64,000 bases of DNA from Vagococcus martis (lineage in GTDB: Bacteria; Bacillota; Bacilli; Lactobacillales; Vagococcaceae), in the NCBI RefSeq assembly GCF_002026305.1, contig NZ_MVAB01000001.1:2246001-2310000 (forward strand), in the 5' to 3' direction. This document shows positions 36,178 to 46,182 of this stretch, in pieces; the first letter of the stretch is position 1, and each line of letters starts with the position of its first letter. Position numbers and translations under genes: made by a program. A model generated the notes under the pieces. That model was not told the DNA's origin and did no database searches. It saw only the letters and a list, made by a program, of their open reading frames with translations.

Positions 36178-36937
36178 AACAATTCAATCTATTAAAGAAA
36201 AATTTTCTCATGTTATTAATTTTTCAGATAACTTATTCGAAGAGTATTCGTCAGACGAACGAAAAGGTGTACAAAAGATTATTGAACAAACCAAAAAACG
36301 TTTAGAAAAAGAAGAGTCTCTTAGAGTAAAATTTGAAGAGATGACGTCGTATGAAAAACAAGCTCGAAATAACGGGTATCAAACAATTGTTGGAATTGAT
36401 GAGGTTGGTCGAGGACCTTTAGCAGGGCCTGTAGTCGCAGCGGCAGTAGTCTTACCAACTGATTTTGATGGAGTTGGAATCAATGATTCAAAACAATTGT
36501 CTCTGAAAAAACGTGAAGAATTTTTTGATAAAATTATGGCAGATGCTTTGTCTGTCGGAATTGGTATTATAGATGAGGAAACGATAGACCGCGTTAATAT
36601 CTATGAAGCCACAAAACTAGCTATGGTTGATGCAATCAATCAATTGGACGTGTCACCTGATTATTTATTAATTGATGCGATGACTTTACCAGTCGATATT
36701 GCACAAGAAAGTATCATAAAAGGTGATGCCAATAGTATCTCAATTGCTAGTGCGAGCATTATCGCGAAAGTGACACGTGATAGAATGATGGTAGAATACG
36801 ATAAAGAGTTTCCTGGTTATGGCTTTGCTAATAATGCTGGTTATGGAACAAAAGAGCATTTAGACCAATTGAAAACCAATGGAATCACGCGAATTCATCG
36901 CAAATCATTTGAACCAATTAAAAGCATGATAAAATAA
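36170..36937 (+). CDS. rnhB: Ribonuclease HII
   Basis: A 255-residue RNase HII that removes RNA from RNA-DNA hybrids and single ribonucleotides from DNA. Acidic active-site residues lie in [12 protein letters not shown] (Asp-Glu) and in [20 protein letters not shown] and GYGTKEHL are typical. The start is ATG 36170 with GAGG upstream and overlap with the rbgA stop. The N-terminal 70 residues form the extension typical of Firmicute RnhB. Confidence 0.93.
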   Translation: MSETIQSIKEKFSHVINFSDNLFEEYSSDERKGVQKIIEQTKKRLEKEESLRVKFEEMTSYEKQARNNGYQTIVGIDEVGRGPLAGPVVAAAVVLPTDFDGVGINDSKQLSLKKREEFFDKIMADALSVGIGIIDEETIDRVNIYEATKLAMVDAINQLDVSPDYLLIDAMTLPVDIAQESIIKGDANSISIASASIIAKVTRDRMMVEYDKEFPGYGFANNAGYGTKEHLDQLKTNGITRIHRKSFEPIKSMIK

Positions 36938-36940
36938 ATT

Positions 36941-36991
36941 AAAGCTCTTTTGCGTATGTTAATTAAAAACATATAGCAAAGGAGTTTTTTT
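36941..36991 (+). terminator. Terminator-like hairpin that contains the dprA ribosome binding site
   Basis: The arm starting AAAGCTCTTTTGC (36941-36953) pairs with GCAAAGGAGTTT (36976-36987), with an inner 6-bp TATGTT/AACATA stem, and is followed by T to 36991. AAAGGAG (36978-36984) in the 3' arm is the dprA ribosome binding site, and ATG 36992 follows the T run directly. Confidence 0.75.
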
Positions 36992-37849
36992 ATGCATCAA
37001 TTAATTATATTTCGTTTAAAACACGTCAAAGGGATTGGCAATATTGGAAGATTAAGGCTGTTAAATTATTTACTAGAAAATAACGAAGAGGTTTGTTTTC
37101 AAACCATGATTCATTTAGCTAAAGTAAAACCAATTCATCAGTCAATTTTTATTGAAAGTTTTAAAGAAAGTCAAAAAATAACCTCTCAAGACTTAGATTG
37201 TTTTTTGGAACAATATGGTTTGTTAACTTATTTAGATGAGGATTATCCTGAACCATTATCTGAAATCTACAATCCGCCAATTGCGCTATTTTATAAAGGA
37301 AGAAAAGAATTATTAAAAACTAAAATGATTTCAATTATTGGGTCAAGAGAACAAACAGATTTTGGAAAAAGTATCATTGAAACCATGGTTCCACCTATTG
37401 TCGATGAAGAGATTACTGTAGTGAGCGGTTTGGCAAAAGGCAATGACACTTGTGCACAAAAATTGGCTATTAGAAGACAAGGAAATACTATTGGAGTTTT
37501 AGGATTTGGTCTTGATAGAGTTTACCCTAAAGAAAACTTTCGCTTACAAGAATACATGTATGACCATCAACTTGTCGTGACGGAATATTTACCTCATGAA
37601 TCACCATTAGCGTATCATTTTCCTGAAAGGAATCGAATTATTGCAGGACTGTCTTCTGCGACACTTGTTGTTGAGGCGAAGAAAAAGAGTGGAACTTTTA
37701 TTACTGCACACCTTGCACTAGAGGAAGGGCGAAATGTTTTTGCTATTCCAAATAGTCCGTTAGTAAAAGAATCTGAAGGGTGCTTGTCGTTGATTCAAGA
37801 CGGAGCAAAATGCATTAGTCATGTGAAAGATATTTTAGAAGAAATGTAG
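36992..37849 (+). CDS. dprA: DNA processing protein DprA
   Basis: A 285-residue DprA/Smf protein, which loads RecA on incoming single-stranded DNA in natural transformation. The Rossmann-like core shows SIIGSREQTDFGK, VVSGLAKGNDTCAQ, GFGLDRVYPKEN, PERNRIIAGLS and EAKKKSGTFITAHLALEEGRNVFAIP. The N-terminal SAM-like part is short and there is no C-terminal winged helix, as in many lactobacillales. The RBS is within a hairpin (see 36941). Position between rnhB and topA is conserved. Confidence 0.92.
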   Translation: MHQLIIFRLKHVKGIGNIGRLRLLNYLLENNEEVCFQTMIHLAKVKPIHQSIFIESFKESQKITSQDLDCFLEQYGLLTYLDEDYPEPLSEIYNPPIALFYKGRKELLKTKMISIIGSREQTDFGKSIIETMVPPIVDEEITVVSGLAKGNDTCAQKLAIRRQGNTIGVLGFGLDRVYPKENFRLQEYMYDHQLVVTEYLPHESPLAYHFPERNRIIAGLSSATLVVEAKKKSGTFITAHLALEEGRNVFAIPNSPLVKESEGCLSLIQDGAKCISHVKDILEEM

Positions 37850-37855
37850 AAATCC

Positions 37856-37884
37856 TTGACAAATACTATATCAATAGATAATAT
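37856..37884 (+). promoter_or_regulatory. topA promoter
   Basis: TTGACA (37856-37861), 17 bp, TAATAT (37879-37884): near-consensus sigma-A promoter that starts 7 bp after the dprA stop. Confidence 0.85.
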
Positions 37885-37949
37885 GATAAACGATTGCCGA
37901 AATGGTATATATAGAAGTATAAATTGTAAAAAAAGAGAGGAAGAGGGGC

Positions 37950-40031
37950 ATGAGTTACAAATATTTAGTGATTGTGGAATCCCCTGCTAAAGCTAAAACG
38001 ATCGAGAAATATCTCGGTAAAAACTATAAAGTCGTAGCAAGCGTTGGGCATATTAGAGATTTGCCTAAAAGTAAAATGGGTATTGATATAGAAAATAATT
38101 TTGAACCTCACTACATAAACATTCGAGGAAAAGGTCCTGTTATTAAGGATTTAAAAAAACATGCAAAAAAAGCTCAAAAAGTTTATCTCGCAGCCGATCC
38201 GGACCGCGAGGGGGAAGCGATTGCATGGCATTTGGCTCATATATTAGAGTTAGATTTAGAAGATAATAATCGAGTGGTATTTAACGAGATTACCAAAGAA
38301 GCGGTAAAACAAGCGTTTAAAGAACCACGAAAAATAAATATTGATTTGGTCGATGCACAACAAGCTAGACGTATATTAGACCGTTTAGTTGGTTACTCAA
38401 TTAGTCCTTTATTATGGAAGAAAGTTAAAAAAGGATTGAGTGCAGGTCGTGTGCAATCTGTTGCGCTAAAAATGATAATTGACCGTGAAGAAGAAATTAG
38501 AAACTTTAAACCTGAAGAGTACTGGAGTATTCCAGGAACATTTTTAAAGAATAAGGCAAAATTCTCTGCTAACTTTTATGGTTTAGACGGTAAAAAAGTA
38601 AAACTGTCAACTGAAAAAGATGTTAAAGAAGTCACTGCAAAGTTAACTGGAAGAGATTATGACGTCGTGAAAGTAACCAAAAAGGAACGTAAAAGAAATC
38701 CGGCGAATCCCTTTACAACAAGTAGTTTGCAACAAGAAGCTGCTCGTAAATTAAATTTTAGAACTAGAAAAACAATGATGGTAGCACAACAACTTTACGA
38801 AGGAATTAAACTAGGTAAAGGGCAAGGAACAGTCGGTTTGATTACTTATATGAGAACGGACTCAACTCGACTATCAGACACAGCAAAAAGTGAAGCATAT
38901 GATTTTATCGTAGAAAAATATGGTCAAGAGTTCTTTGATTCAAAGAAAAAACCTGTTAAAAAAGCAGAAGGCGCGCAAGACGCACATGAGGCAATTCGTC
39001 CATCAAGTGTGATGCGTACACCTGAATCAATTAAAGACTACTTGGATAAAGACCAATTTAAATTGTATTCATTAATCTGGTCACGTATGATAGCAAGTTT
39101 AATGTCACCAGCAGTTATGGATACGATGCGTGTTGATTTAGCGCAAAATGGTGTGACGTTTGTTGCAAACGGATCGAAAGTTAAATTCCCTGGATTTATG
39201 AAAGTCTATGTTGAGGGAAAAGATGAAGGCAAAGAAGAAAAAGATAATATTCTTCCTGAGTTAGAAGTTGGCGATGTTGTCAAATCTGTTGATATCGAAC
39301 CAAAACAACATTTTACTCAACCACCAGCACGATACAGTGAAGCAACACTAGTTAAAACATTGGAAGAGCAAGGTGTGGGACGTCCATCAACATACGCACC
39401 AACTCTTGAAACGATTCAACGTCGTTACTATGTAAAATTAAATGCTAGACGCTTTGAGCCAACTGAGCTTGGTGAAATTGTGAATACGATTATGTGTGAG
39501 TACTTCCCACAAATTGTTGATACAACCTTTACTGCTGAGATGGAAAAAGAACTTGATGCTATAGCTGAACATAAAGAAAAATGGGTCGATGTTATCAGTC
39601 GTTTCTATCATCCATTTGAAAAAGAATTGGCTACAGCAGAAGAAAAAATGGAGAAAATCCAAATTAAAGATGAGCCGGCCGGTTTTGACTGTGAAGAATG
39701 TGGCTCACCAATGGTTATAAAACTAGGTAAATATGGGAAGTTTTATGCATGTAGTAATTTCCCTGATTGTCGAAATACGAAAGCCATTGTTAAAAAAATC
39801 GGCGTGACATGTCCAACTTGTAAAAAAGGTGATGTCATCGAGAAGAAAACGAAAAAGAATCGTATTTTTTATGGATGTGACCGATACCCTGATTGTGAAT
39901 TTACATCGTGGGATAAACCAATTGGACGCGACTGTCCTAAGTGTAGTCACTATCTTGTACAGAAAAAAGTTCGTGGTGGTATGCAGATTATTTGTAGTAA
40001 CTGTGACTATCAAGAAGACGTGCAAAAATAA
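37950..40031 (+). CDS. topA: DNA topoisomerase I
   Basis: A 693-residue type IA topoisomerase that relaxes negative supercoils. The N-terminal Toprim domain has [11 protein letters not shown] and [15 protein letters not shown]. The active Tyr is Tyr300 in [11 protein letters not shown]. The C-terminus has three zinc-ribbon modules: CEECGSP...CSNFPDC, CPTCKKG...CDRYPDC and CPKCSHY...CSNC. Own strong promoter. Start ATG with GAGAGGAAGAGGGG upstream. Confidence 0.95.
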   Translation: MSYKYLVIVESPAKAKTIEKYLGKNYKVVASVGHIRDLPKSKMGIDIENNFEPHYINIRGKGPVIKDLKKHAKKAQKVYLAADPDREGEAIAWHLAHILELDLEDNNRVVFNEITKEAVKQAFKEPRKINIDLVDAQQARRILDRLVGYSISPLLWKKVKKGLSAGRVQSVALKMIIDREEEIRNFKPEEYWSIPGTFLKNKAKFSANFYGLDGKKVKLSTEKDVKEVTAKLTGRDYDVVKVTKKERKRNPANPFTTSSLQQEAARKLNFRTRKTMMVAQQLYEGIKLGKGQGTVGLITYMRTDSTRLSDTAKSEAYDFIVEKYGQEFFDSKKKPVKKAEGAQDAHEAIRPSSVMRTPESIKDYLDKDQFKLYSLIWSRMIASLMSPAVMDTMRVDLAQNGVTFVANGSKVKFPGFMKVYVEGKDEGKEEKDNILPELEVGDVVKSVDIEPKQHFTQPPARYSEATLVKTLEEQGVGRPSTYAPTLETIQRRYYVKLNARRFEPTELGEIVNTIMCEYFPQIVDTTFTAEMEKELDAIAEHKEKWVDVISRFYHPFEKELATAEEKMEKIQIKDEPAGFDCEECGSPMVIKLGKYGKFYACSNFPDCRNTKAIVKKIGVTCPTCKKGDVIEKKTKKNRIFYGCDRYPDCEFTSWDKPIGRDCPKCSHYLVQKKVRGGMQIICSNCDYQEDVQK

Positions 40032-40057
40032 AGATAGGTTTCTTTTTATAAATTGTG

Positions 40058-40063
40058 TATAAT
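40058..40063 (+). promoter_or_regulatory. -10 box of a trmFO promoter
   Basis: Perfect TATAAT; the -35 is poor (TAGGTT at 40035-40040). A transcript from here would start a few bases before the inverted repeat at 40071-40096. Confidence 0.4.
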
Positions 40064-40070
40064 GCATAGG

Positions 40071-40096
40071 AGGACAAGAGAACTCACTCTTGTCCT
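40071..40096 (+). terminator. Hairpin between topA and trmFO
   Basis: AGGACAAGAG (40071-40080) and CTCTTGTCCT (40087-40096) pair perfectly around AACTCA, followed by TTAC. It is either the topA terminator (short T tail) or a 5' leader hairpin of trmFO mRNA. Confidence 0.6.
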
Positions 40097-40126
40097 TTAC
40101 TTAATTACTGAGAAAGAGGTAACTAA

Positions 40127-41443
40127 ATGACAGAGAATAGAGTAACGGTTATTGGGGCAGGATTAGCTGGAAGTGAAGCAGCATGGCAAGCAGCAGAGTC
40201 AGGAGCCCAAGTTGATTTATATGAAATGAGAAAAATAAAAAAAACACCAGCACACCACACGGATCAATTTGCTGAATTAGTTTGTACGAACTCATTAAGA
40301 GCGAATGGTATTACAAATGCTGCTGGTTTATTAAAAGAAGAGATGAGACAATTTGGCTCAGTTATTATTGCAGCTGCAGATAAAACACAAGTTCCTGCTG
40401 GTGGTGCGTTAGCTGTTGATAGAGAAAGCTTTTCTGAAGAAGTAACAAAACAAGTATCAAATCATCCAAACATTACTGTTCATCATGAAGAGATTACTGA
40501 AATTCCAACTGAAGGTATTACAGTCATTGCGACTGGCCCTTTAACAAGTGAGCCTTTAGCGGAAAGTATCAAAGAATTTACTGAGTCAGAAGGATTATAT
40601 TTTTATGATGCAGCTGCACCAATCATAGAAAAATCATCTATTGATATGGATAAAGTGTATTTAAAATCTCGTTATGATAAAGGTGAAGCAGCCTACCTTA
40701 ATTGTCCTATGACAAAGGATGAGTTCTATGCGTTTAGAGAAGCGCTTGTTAACGCAGAAGTAGCACCTTTAAAATCATTCGAAAAAGAAAAATTCTTTGA
40801 AGGATGTATGCCGATTGAGGTGATGGCAAATCGTGGCGAAAAAACAATGACATTTGGTCCGTTGAAACCAGTTGGATTAGAAGATCCAAAAACAGGTAAG
40901 CGTCCATATGCAGTTGTTCAACTTCGACAAGACAATGCAGCAGCGTCACTTTATAATATTGTTGGATTTCAAACGCATTTAAAATGGGGCGAACAAAAAC
41001 GTATTATTCAAATGATTCCAGGATTAGAAAATGCAGAAATTGTAAGATATGGTGTGATGCATCGAAATACATTTATGAATTCACCTGAATTACTTGATCC
41101 AACGTATCAATCACGTAAGAAACCAACGTTATTCTTTGCTGGTCAAATGACTGGTGTAGAAGGTTATGTTGAAAGTGCAGCAAGTGGTATCTTAGCAGGA
41201 CGAAATGCAGCAAGACTTGCCCAAGGTAAAGAACCAATTGTACTGCCACAAGAAACAGCGATTGGTGGTATGGCACACTACATCACACATACATCTGGTA
41301 AACATTTCCAACCGATGAATGTAAACTTTGGTTTATTCCCAGAGTTACCAGAGAGAATTCGTGATAAAAAAGAACGTTACACACAAATTGCTAATAGAGC
41401 ACTTGAAGCGACAAAAGAGTCGTTAACATTATTTGAGAAATAG
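40127..41443 (+). CDS. trmFO: tRNA (uracil-54-C5) methyltransferase TrmFO
   Basis: A 438-residue flavoenzyme (formerly Gid) that makes ribothymidine-54 in tRNA with methylenetetrahydrofolate and FADH2. The FAD loop is [14 protein letters not shown]. Family blocks are [42 protein letters not shown] and [15 protein letters not shown]. The start has GAAAGAGG upstream. Terminator at 41440 overlaps its stop. Confidence 0.95.
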   Translation: MTENRVTVIGAGLAGSEAAWQAAESGAQVDLYEMRKIKKTPAHHTDQFAELVCTNSLRANGITNAAGLLKEEMRQFGSVIIAAADKTQVPAGGALAVDRESFSEEVTKQVSNHPNITVHHEEITEIPTEGITVIATGPLTSEPLAESIKEFTESEGLYFYDAAAPIIEKSSIDMDKVYLKSRYDKGEAAYLNCPMTKDEFYAFREALVNAEVAPLKSFEKEKFFEGCMPIEVMANRGEKTMTFGPLKPVGLEDPKTGKRPYAVVQLRQDNAAASLYNIVGFQTHLKWGEQKRIIQMIPGLENAEIVRYGVMHRNTFMNSPELLDPTYQSRKKPTLFFAGQMTGVEGYVESAASGILAGRNAARLAQGKEPIVLPQETAIGGMAHYITHTSGKHFQPMNVNFGLFPELPERIRDKKERYTQIANRALEATKESLTLFEK

Positions 41444-41469
41444 TATGTCATTTGACATGCTATTTTTTT
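41440..41469 (+). terminator. Intrinsic terminator overlapping the trmFO stop
   Basis: ATAGTATGTCA (41440-41450) pairs with TGACATGCTAT (41453-41463) with one G-U, then a T run to 41469. Confidence 0.8.
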
Positions 41470-41573
41470 ATGGTTTGTTTAAAAATTTGTATAAATTACT
41501 TAAAACATATAAATATATTGGTAAAAAAAAAATTTGTATGTTACATTAATTTTATAATTTGTAATGAAAGGGG

Positions 41574-42473
41574 TTGATTTCGATTGATCACTTAGTGTTA
41601 TTTTTAAGATATTTAGTAGATGAGCGACATTATTCATTACAAACAAAACACGCCTATGAGGATGATGTCACACATTTTTTTGAGTTTTTGGAAGAAACAG
41701 GAAATTCTGACTATTTAAACATCACGTTTCAAGATGCTCGAGTGTATCTAGCTTATCTTCATGATAAAGAATATAGTCGTAATACAATTAGTCGGAAAAT
41801 TTCGAGTCTTCGGTCATATTATCATTTCTTAATAAAAAATGAGTGGATGACAGACAATCCTTTTAGCTACATACAGATGAAAAAAAAGCAAAGTAAGTTA
41901 CCAAGCTTTTTATATGAAAAAGAATTGGCTATCTTATTTGAATCGGTTTCTGGTGAAGCACCATTAGATAAACGTAATCGAGCGATTTTAGAGTTACTTT
42001 ATGCTACAGGAATTAGGGTATCCGAGTGTGTGTCGATTGAATTACGTGATATAGATATGGAAAATTCAATTGTGTTAATAAATGGTAAAGGTGGCAAGCA
42101 ACGTTATGTGCCGTTTGGTTCGTTTTGTCACGATGCTATTTCTGATTACCTATCAACTACACGTAAAGACTTGATGGAAAAATATCACGAAGAACATGAT
42201 AATTTATTTATTAATCACCGAGGACAGCCGCTGACAGCAAAAGGCGTTCAATATATTTTGGATCATTTAATTAAAAAAAGTAGTTTAACAACGAATATTC
42301 ATCCGCATATTTTTAGGCATACATTTGCCACACATTTATTAGATAATGGAGCTGATATGAGAACGGTCCAAGAGTTATTGGGTCATTCAAGTTTATCCTC
42401 CACACAGATATATACGCATGTGACAACCAGTGCGTTACAAAAGAATTATCGGAATTTTCATCCGAGAGCTTAA
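41574..42473 (+). CDS. xerC: Tyrosine recombinase XerC (CodV)
   Basis: A 299-residue site-specific tyrosine recombinase that resolves chromosome dimers at dif. The N-terminal SAM-like core-binding domain is residues 1-95. Catalytic residues are Arg148 (ATGIRVSE), Lys172 or Lys175, His245 and Arg248 (HPHIFRHTFATHLL), His271 (LLGHSS) and Tyr280 (IYTHV). No ATG start exists. A TTG at 41574 directly follows GAAAGGGG; that spacing is very short, so the exact start is uncertain. It heads the xerC-hslV-hslU-codY block, the same order as codV-clpQ-clpY-codY in Bacillus. Confidence 0.9.
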   Translation: MISIDHLVLFLRYLVDERHYSLQTKHAYEDDVTHFFEFLEETGNSDYLNITFQDARVYLAYLHDKEYSRNTISRKISSLRSYYHFLIKNEWMTDNPFSYIQMKKKQSKLPSFLYEKELAILFESVSGEAPLDKRNRAILELLYATGIRVSECVSIELRDIDMENSIVLINGKGGKQRYVPFGSFCHDAISDYLSTTRKDLMEKYHEEHDNLFINHRGQPLTAKGVQYILDHLIKKSSLTTNIHPHIFRHTFATHLLDNGADMRTVQELLGHSSLSSTQIYTHVTTSALQKNYRNFHPRA

Positions 42474-42494
42474 TTTAGAATAGGAGAAAAAATT

Positions 42495-43043
42495 ATGGGA
42501 TATACAACATTTCATTCAACAACAATTTGTGCAGTAGAAAAAGACGGAAAATTTGCAATGGCTGGTGATGGCCAAGTAACAATGGGCGAATCAGTCGTGA
42601 TGAAAGGGACTGCCAGAAAAGTTAGACGTATTTATAACGATGAAGTGGTCGTAGGATTTGCCGGTAGTGTGGCAGATGCGTTTAATCTTGAAGGGAAATT
42701 TGAAGAAAAATTAAATCAATATAAAGGAAACTTGATGCGTGCGGCTGTGGAACTTGCGATGCAATGGCGCAGTGATCGTGCGATGCAAAAATTAGAAGCG
42801 ATGCTAATCGTAATGAATGATAAAGAGATGCTAGTAGTGTCAGGTACAGGTGAAGTAATCGCACCAGATGATGGTATTTTAGCGATAGGTTCTGGTGGTA
42901 ACTATGCATTAGCTGCTGCAAGAGCACTTAAACGAGATGGCCGTGAAGATTTAACGGCTGGTGACATCGCAAAAGCTGCGCTAAATGTCGCAGGAGATAT
43001 TTGTGTTTACACAAACCACAACATTATTGTAGAAGAATTATAG
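42495..43043 (+). CDS. hslV: ATP-dependent protease peptidase subunit HslV (ClpQ)
   Basis: A 182-residue threonine-protease-like subunit of the two-ring HslVU protease. HSTTICAV at residues 7-14 places the probable catalytic Thr at residue 9 after processing. [31 protein letters not shown] and [14 protein letters not shown] are standard. The ATG has ATAGGAG upstream, 21 bp after xerC. hslU follows immediately. Confidence 0.93.
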   Translation: MGYTTFHSTTICAVEKDGKFAMAGDGQVTMGESVVMKGTARKVRRIYNDEVVVGFAGSVADAFNLEGKFEEKLNQYKGNLMRAAVELAMQWRSDRAMQKLEAMLIVMNDKEMLVVSGTGEVIAPDDGILAIGSGGNYALAAARALKRDGREDLTAGDIAKAALNVAGDICVYTNHNIIVEEL

Positions 43044-43055
43044 GAGATGACTTTA

Positions 43056-44453
43056 ATGAGTACAGTAACAAAAACACCAAGACAAATTGTAGAAGAATTA
43101 GACCAATATATTATTGGACAAAATAAAGCGAAAAAATCTGTAGCAGTGGCATTACGTAATCGTTATCGCCGTATGCAATTAGACGAAGTGATGCAACAAG
43201 ATATCACGCCTAAAAACTTGTTAATGATTGGACCAACTGGTGTAGGTAAAACAGAAATCGCTAGACGACTAGCAAAAATTGTTAATGCACCATTTGTAAA
43301 AGTTGAGGCAACGAAATTTACAGAAGTTGGGTACGTTGGTCGTGACGTTGAGTCAATGGTTCGTGACTTAGTTGAAGCAAGTATTACCATTGTGAAAAAA
43401 GACCAATACAGCCAAGTATATTCACAAGCTAAAAAAGCTGCGGAAGATAGATTGGTTAAATTATTAGTACCTGGTATCAAAAAAGAAAAACGTCAATCAA
43501 CGAACCAATTTGATATGATGATGCAAATGATGAATGGTTTCCAACAAAACAATGACGAAGAAAAAGAAGAAGTGACTGATTCTATCAGAGTAAGCCGTGA
43601 AACAGTCCAATCTCAACTTGAAAAAGGTCAACTTGAAGATAGAGAGATCACAATTGAAGTCGAAGAGAAAAAACAAACACCAACCATGAATAATGGATTA
43701 GAACAAATGGGAATAGATTTAGGAGATGCTTTAAATTCATTAACACCTAAGAAAAAAATCAAACGCACAGTGACTGTAAAAGAAGCACGCGAAATCTTAA
43801 TTAATGAAGAATCTGAAAAATTAGTTAATAGTGCTGACATTCATAGTGAAGCAATTAAACTTGCTCAAAATCATGGGATTATTTTTATTGATGAGTTTGA
43901 TAAAATTACGTCTAAATCTGAAAGTAATGGTCAAGTTTCTCGTGAAGGTGTCCAACGTGATATTTTACCAATCGTTGAAGGCTCAATTGTGAATACTAAA
44001 TATGGTACGATTGCAACAGATCATATTCTATTTATCGCTTCAGGAGCGTTCCATTTAAGTAAACCAAGTGATTTAATTCCTGAATTACAAGGACGTTTCC
44101 CAATTCGTGTTGAATTAGATGATTTAACAGCTGAAGATTTTGTTCGCATTTTAACTGAACCAAACAACGCGTTAATCAAACAATATATTGCGTTACTTAA
44201 AACAGAAAATATTGATGTAACATTCACCAAAGAAGCAATCGAACGTTTATCTAATATAGCGTATAATGTGAATAGTGAGACAGATAATATCGGCGCACGA
44301 CGTTTACACACTATTTTAGAAAAACTGTTAGAAGATTTATTATTTGAATCTCCTGATATGTCGATGGGTGAAATTACAATTACTGAGCAATACGTAAATG
44401 AAAAACTTGGAGAAATATCTGAAGATGAGGATTTAAGTCGTTATATTTTATAA
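43056..44453 (+). CDS. hslU: HslU (ClpY) unfoldase ATPase
   Basis: A 465-residue AAA+ ATPase that feeds substrates to HslV. N-terminal [16 protein letters not shown], Walker [11 protein letters not shown], the pore-loop [11 protein letters not shown], Walker [11 protein letters not shown], and the C-terminal [19 protein letters not shown] are present, with a variable charged insertion domain between. ATG 43056 is chosen because TAGGAG at 43041-43046 is its binding site; an ATG at 43047 overlaps that site. Ends in the conserved C-terminal LSRYIL tail that docks into HslV. Confidence 0.94.
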   Translation: MSTVTKTPRQIVEELDQYIIGQNKAKKSVAVALRNRYRRMQLDEVMQQDITPKNLLMIGPTGVGKTEIARRLAKIVNAPFVKVEATKFTEVGYVGRDVESMVRDLVEASITIVKKDQYSQVYSQAKKAAEDRLVKLLVPGIKKEKRQSTNQFDMMMQMMNGFQQNNDEEKEEVTDSIRVSRETVQSQLEKGQLEDREITIEVEEKKQTPTMNNGLEQMGIDLGDALNSLTPKKKIKRTVTVKEAREILINEESEKLVNSADIHSEAIKLAQNHGIIFIDEFDKITSKSESNGQVSREGVQRDILPIVEGSIVNTKYGTIATDHILFIASGAFHLSKPSDLIPELQGRFPIRVELDDLTAEDFVRILTEPNNALIKQYIALLKTENIDVTFTKEAIERLSNIAYNVNSETDNIGARRLHTILEKLLEDLLFESPDMSMGEITITEQYVNEKLGEISEDEDLSRYIL

Positions 44454-44474
44454 GAATCGTTTAGGAGTGGTGGT

Positions 44475-45269
44475 ATGAATGATTTATTGCAAAAAACACG
44501 TATGATAAATGAATTGCTACAAAAAGAAAATACCATTCAAGAAGAAAAAGAGATGCCTTACTTGCAAATGGCACAGGTATTATCTGATATTATGGAATGT
44601 AATACCTATATTTTGTCAAAAGAGGGCGTATTGTTAGGGTATTCTGTTGTGCATGATTTTAATAATGAACGCATAAATGAGATGATTTCAAATCATCAAT
44701 TTCCACATTCTTATACGACATTGTTAAAAGATATTCAGCAAACGGTGGAAAATATTCCGATTGAAGAAGAGTTAACCACGTTTCCGTTTGAATTAAAAGC
44801 GGAGTTGACCAATGCCTATACAACACTTGTTCCAATTTTTGGAGCAGGTGCTAGGCTTGGCACAATTCTTTTAGGGCGTATTAATAAAAAATTTAATACT
44901 GAAGATTTTATTCTTTGTGAGTATAGTGCAACAGTAGTTGGAATGCAGATGCTTTATCAAAAATCTGGTGATATCGAAAAACAAGTGCGTGAAACAAGTA
45001 TGGTTCAAATGGCGCTTAAATCATTGTCATTCAGTGAGTTAAAAGCCATTAAAGCTATTTTCGAAGAACTAGATGGTGATGAAGGCATTTTAACGACATC
45101 AAGTGTTGCTGATAGAATCGGTATTACACGTTCTGTGATTGTAAATGCACTAAGAAAACTTGAATCTGGTGGGGTTATTGAGACACGGTCTCTTGGAATG
45201 AAGGGTACGTTTATCAAAATAACAAATCAACAGTTAATTGACCTACTTGATAAAGAAACGGTCGTTTAG
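44475..45269 (+). CDS. codY: GTP-sensing transcriptional pleiotropic repressor CodY
   Basis: A 264-residue CodY. The N-terminal GAF domain (about 1-160) binds branched-chain amino acids, and the C-terminal winged helix (about 200-262, SSVADRIGITRSVIVNALRKLESGG) binds DNA. It represses amino-acid and nitrogen genes when Ile/Leu/Val and often GTP are high. It is the last gene of the xerC-hslVU-codY group. In this window the branched-chain keto-acid genes are natural candidates for its regulon, though I found no good CodY box upstream of them. Confidence 0.94.
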   Translation: MNDLLQKTRMINELLQKENTIQEEKEMPYLQMAQVLSDIMECNTYILSKEGVLLGYSVVHDFNNERINEMISNHQFPHSYTTLLKDIQQTVENIPIEEELTTFPFELKAELTNAYTTLVPIFGAGARLGTILLGRINKKFNTEDFILCEYSATVVGMQMLYQKSGDIEKQVRETSMVQMALKSLSFSELKAIKAIFEELDGDEGILTTSSVADRIGITRSVIVNALRKLESGGVIETRSLGMKGTFIKITNQQLIDLLDKETVV

Positions 45270-45279
45270 GAGGTTTTTC

Positions 45280-46152
45280 ATGACGATATATTTAGAATCA
45301 GATACGGCTAAAGTCAGCATAAATGAATTTGGAGCCGAATTATCAAGTTTTATTTTAAAAGAAACAGGTGTTGAGTATATTTGGCAAGCTAATCCAAACT
45401 ATTGGGGACGTCATGCACCAGTATTGTTTCCGATTGTTGGCAGATTGAAAAAGAATACATACACATATAAAAGTCAACCATATCGTATGAATCAACATGG
45501 ATTTGCTCGAGATATGACGTTTGATGTCATTGAACAAGACGCTTCTTCTGTTGTCTTTGAATTAAAAAGTAATCAAGAAACATTAGAAAAATACCCATTT
45601 GAGTTTCGTTTGTTGATTGGCTATAAACTTGTAGATAATGAGCTAACAACAAGTTATGAAGTATCTACACTTTCTGATGAGATGTATTTTTCAATCGGGG
45701 CCCATCCAGCATTTAATGTTCCGTTAATTGAAGGAACAACAATCGAAGATTATTATTTGCATTTTTATCCGTTGAAATCAAGAATTAAAATTCCGCTAGA
45801 AGGTGCTTATATTAATAGTGAGAGTAAAACGTTAGCACAGACAAACACATCAATTCAGCTAAATCATGGATTGTTTAAAGAAGATGCACAGATTTTAGAA
45901 ACAAAAGGGAAAAACACTTTTTCAATTTTATCTGAGAAGCATCCTCATGGGGTAAGAGTTAGTTATGAGGATTTTCCATTTGTTGGCTTTTGGAGCCCGA
46001 ATACAGTTGACGCACCATTTATTTGTATAGAACCTTGGTGTGGTATTGCAGATGATGTTTCAGCTTCAGGTGCCATTGAAGAAAAAATAGGGATAAACAA
46101 ATTATCAAAAGGTGACATTTTTAATCGAAGTTATACAATTGAAATTATATAA
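45280..46152 (+). CDS. Aldose 1-epimerase family protein (LacX-like)
   Basis: A 290-residue galactose-mutarotase-like beta-sandwich protein. Blocks: GAELSSFILKETGVEYIWQ, HAPVLFPIVGRL, NQHGFARDMTFDV, IGAHPAFNVPL, and the C-terminal CIEPWCGIADD. This group (LacX/YeaD-like) interconverts anomers of sugars or sugar phosphates; specificity is not known. ATG 45280 follows TTAGGAGG. It starts 10 bp after codY and may be co-transcribed. Confidence 0.85.
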   Translation: MTIYLESDTAKVSINEFGAELSSFILKETGVEYIWQANPNYWGRHAPVLFPIVGRLKKNTYTYKSQPYRMNQHGFARDMTFDVIEQDASSVVFELKSNQETLEKYPFEFRLLIGYKLVDNELTTSYEVSTLSDEMYFSIGAHPAFNVPLIEGTTIEDYYLHFYPLKSRIKIPLEGAYINSESKTLAQTNTSIQLNHGLFKEDAQILETKGKNTFSILSEKHPHGVRVSYEDFPFVGFWSPNTVDAPFICIEPWCGIADDVSASGAIEEKIGINKLSKGDIFNRSYTIEII

Positions 46153-46182
46153 AAAACAAGACGAGAAACCGTCTTGTTTTTT
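46151..46182. terminator. Bidirectional terminator between the epimerase gene and ppsR
   Basis: AAAAAACAAGACG (46151-46163) pairs perfectly with CGTCTTGTTTTTT (46170-46182). Both convergent genes end at its edges. Confidence 0.9.

Noticed and set aside
43020-43100. Short similar sequences ATTGTAGAAGAATTA at the end of hslV and start of hslU
   Set aside because: Both are explained by coding (IVEEL in each protein) and are only 15 bases; probably chance.
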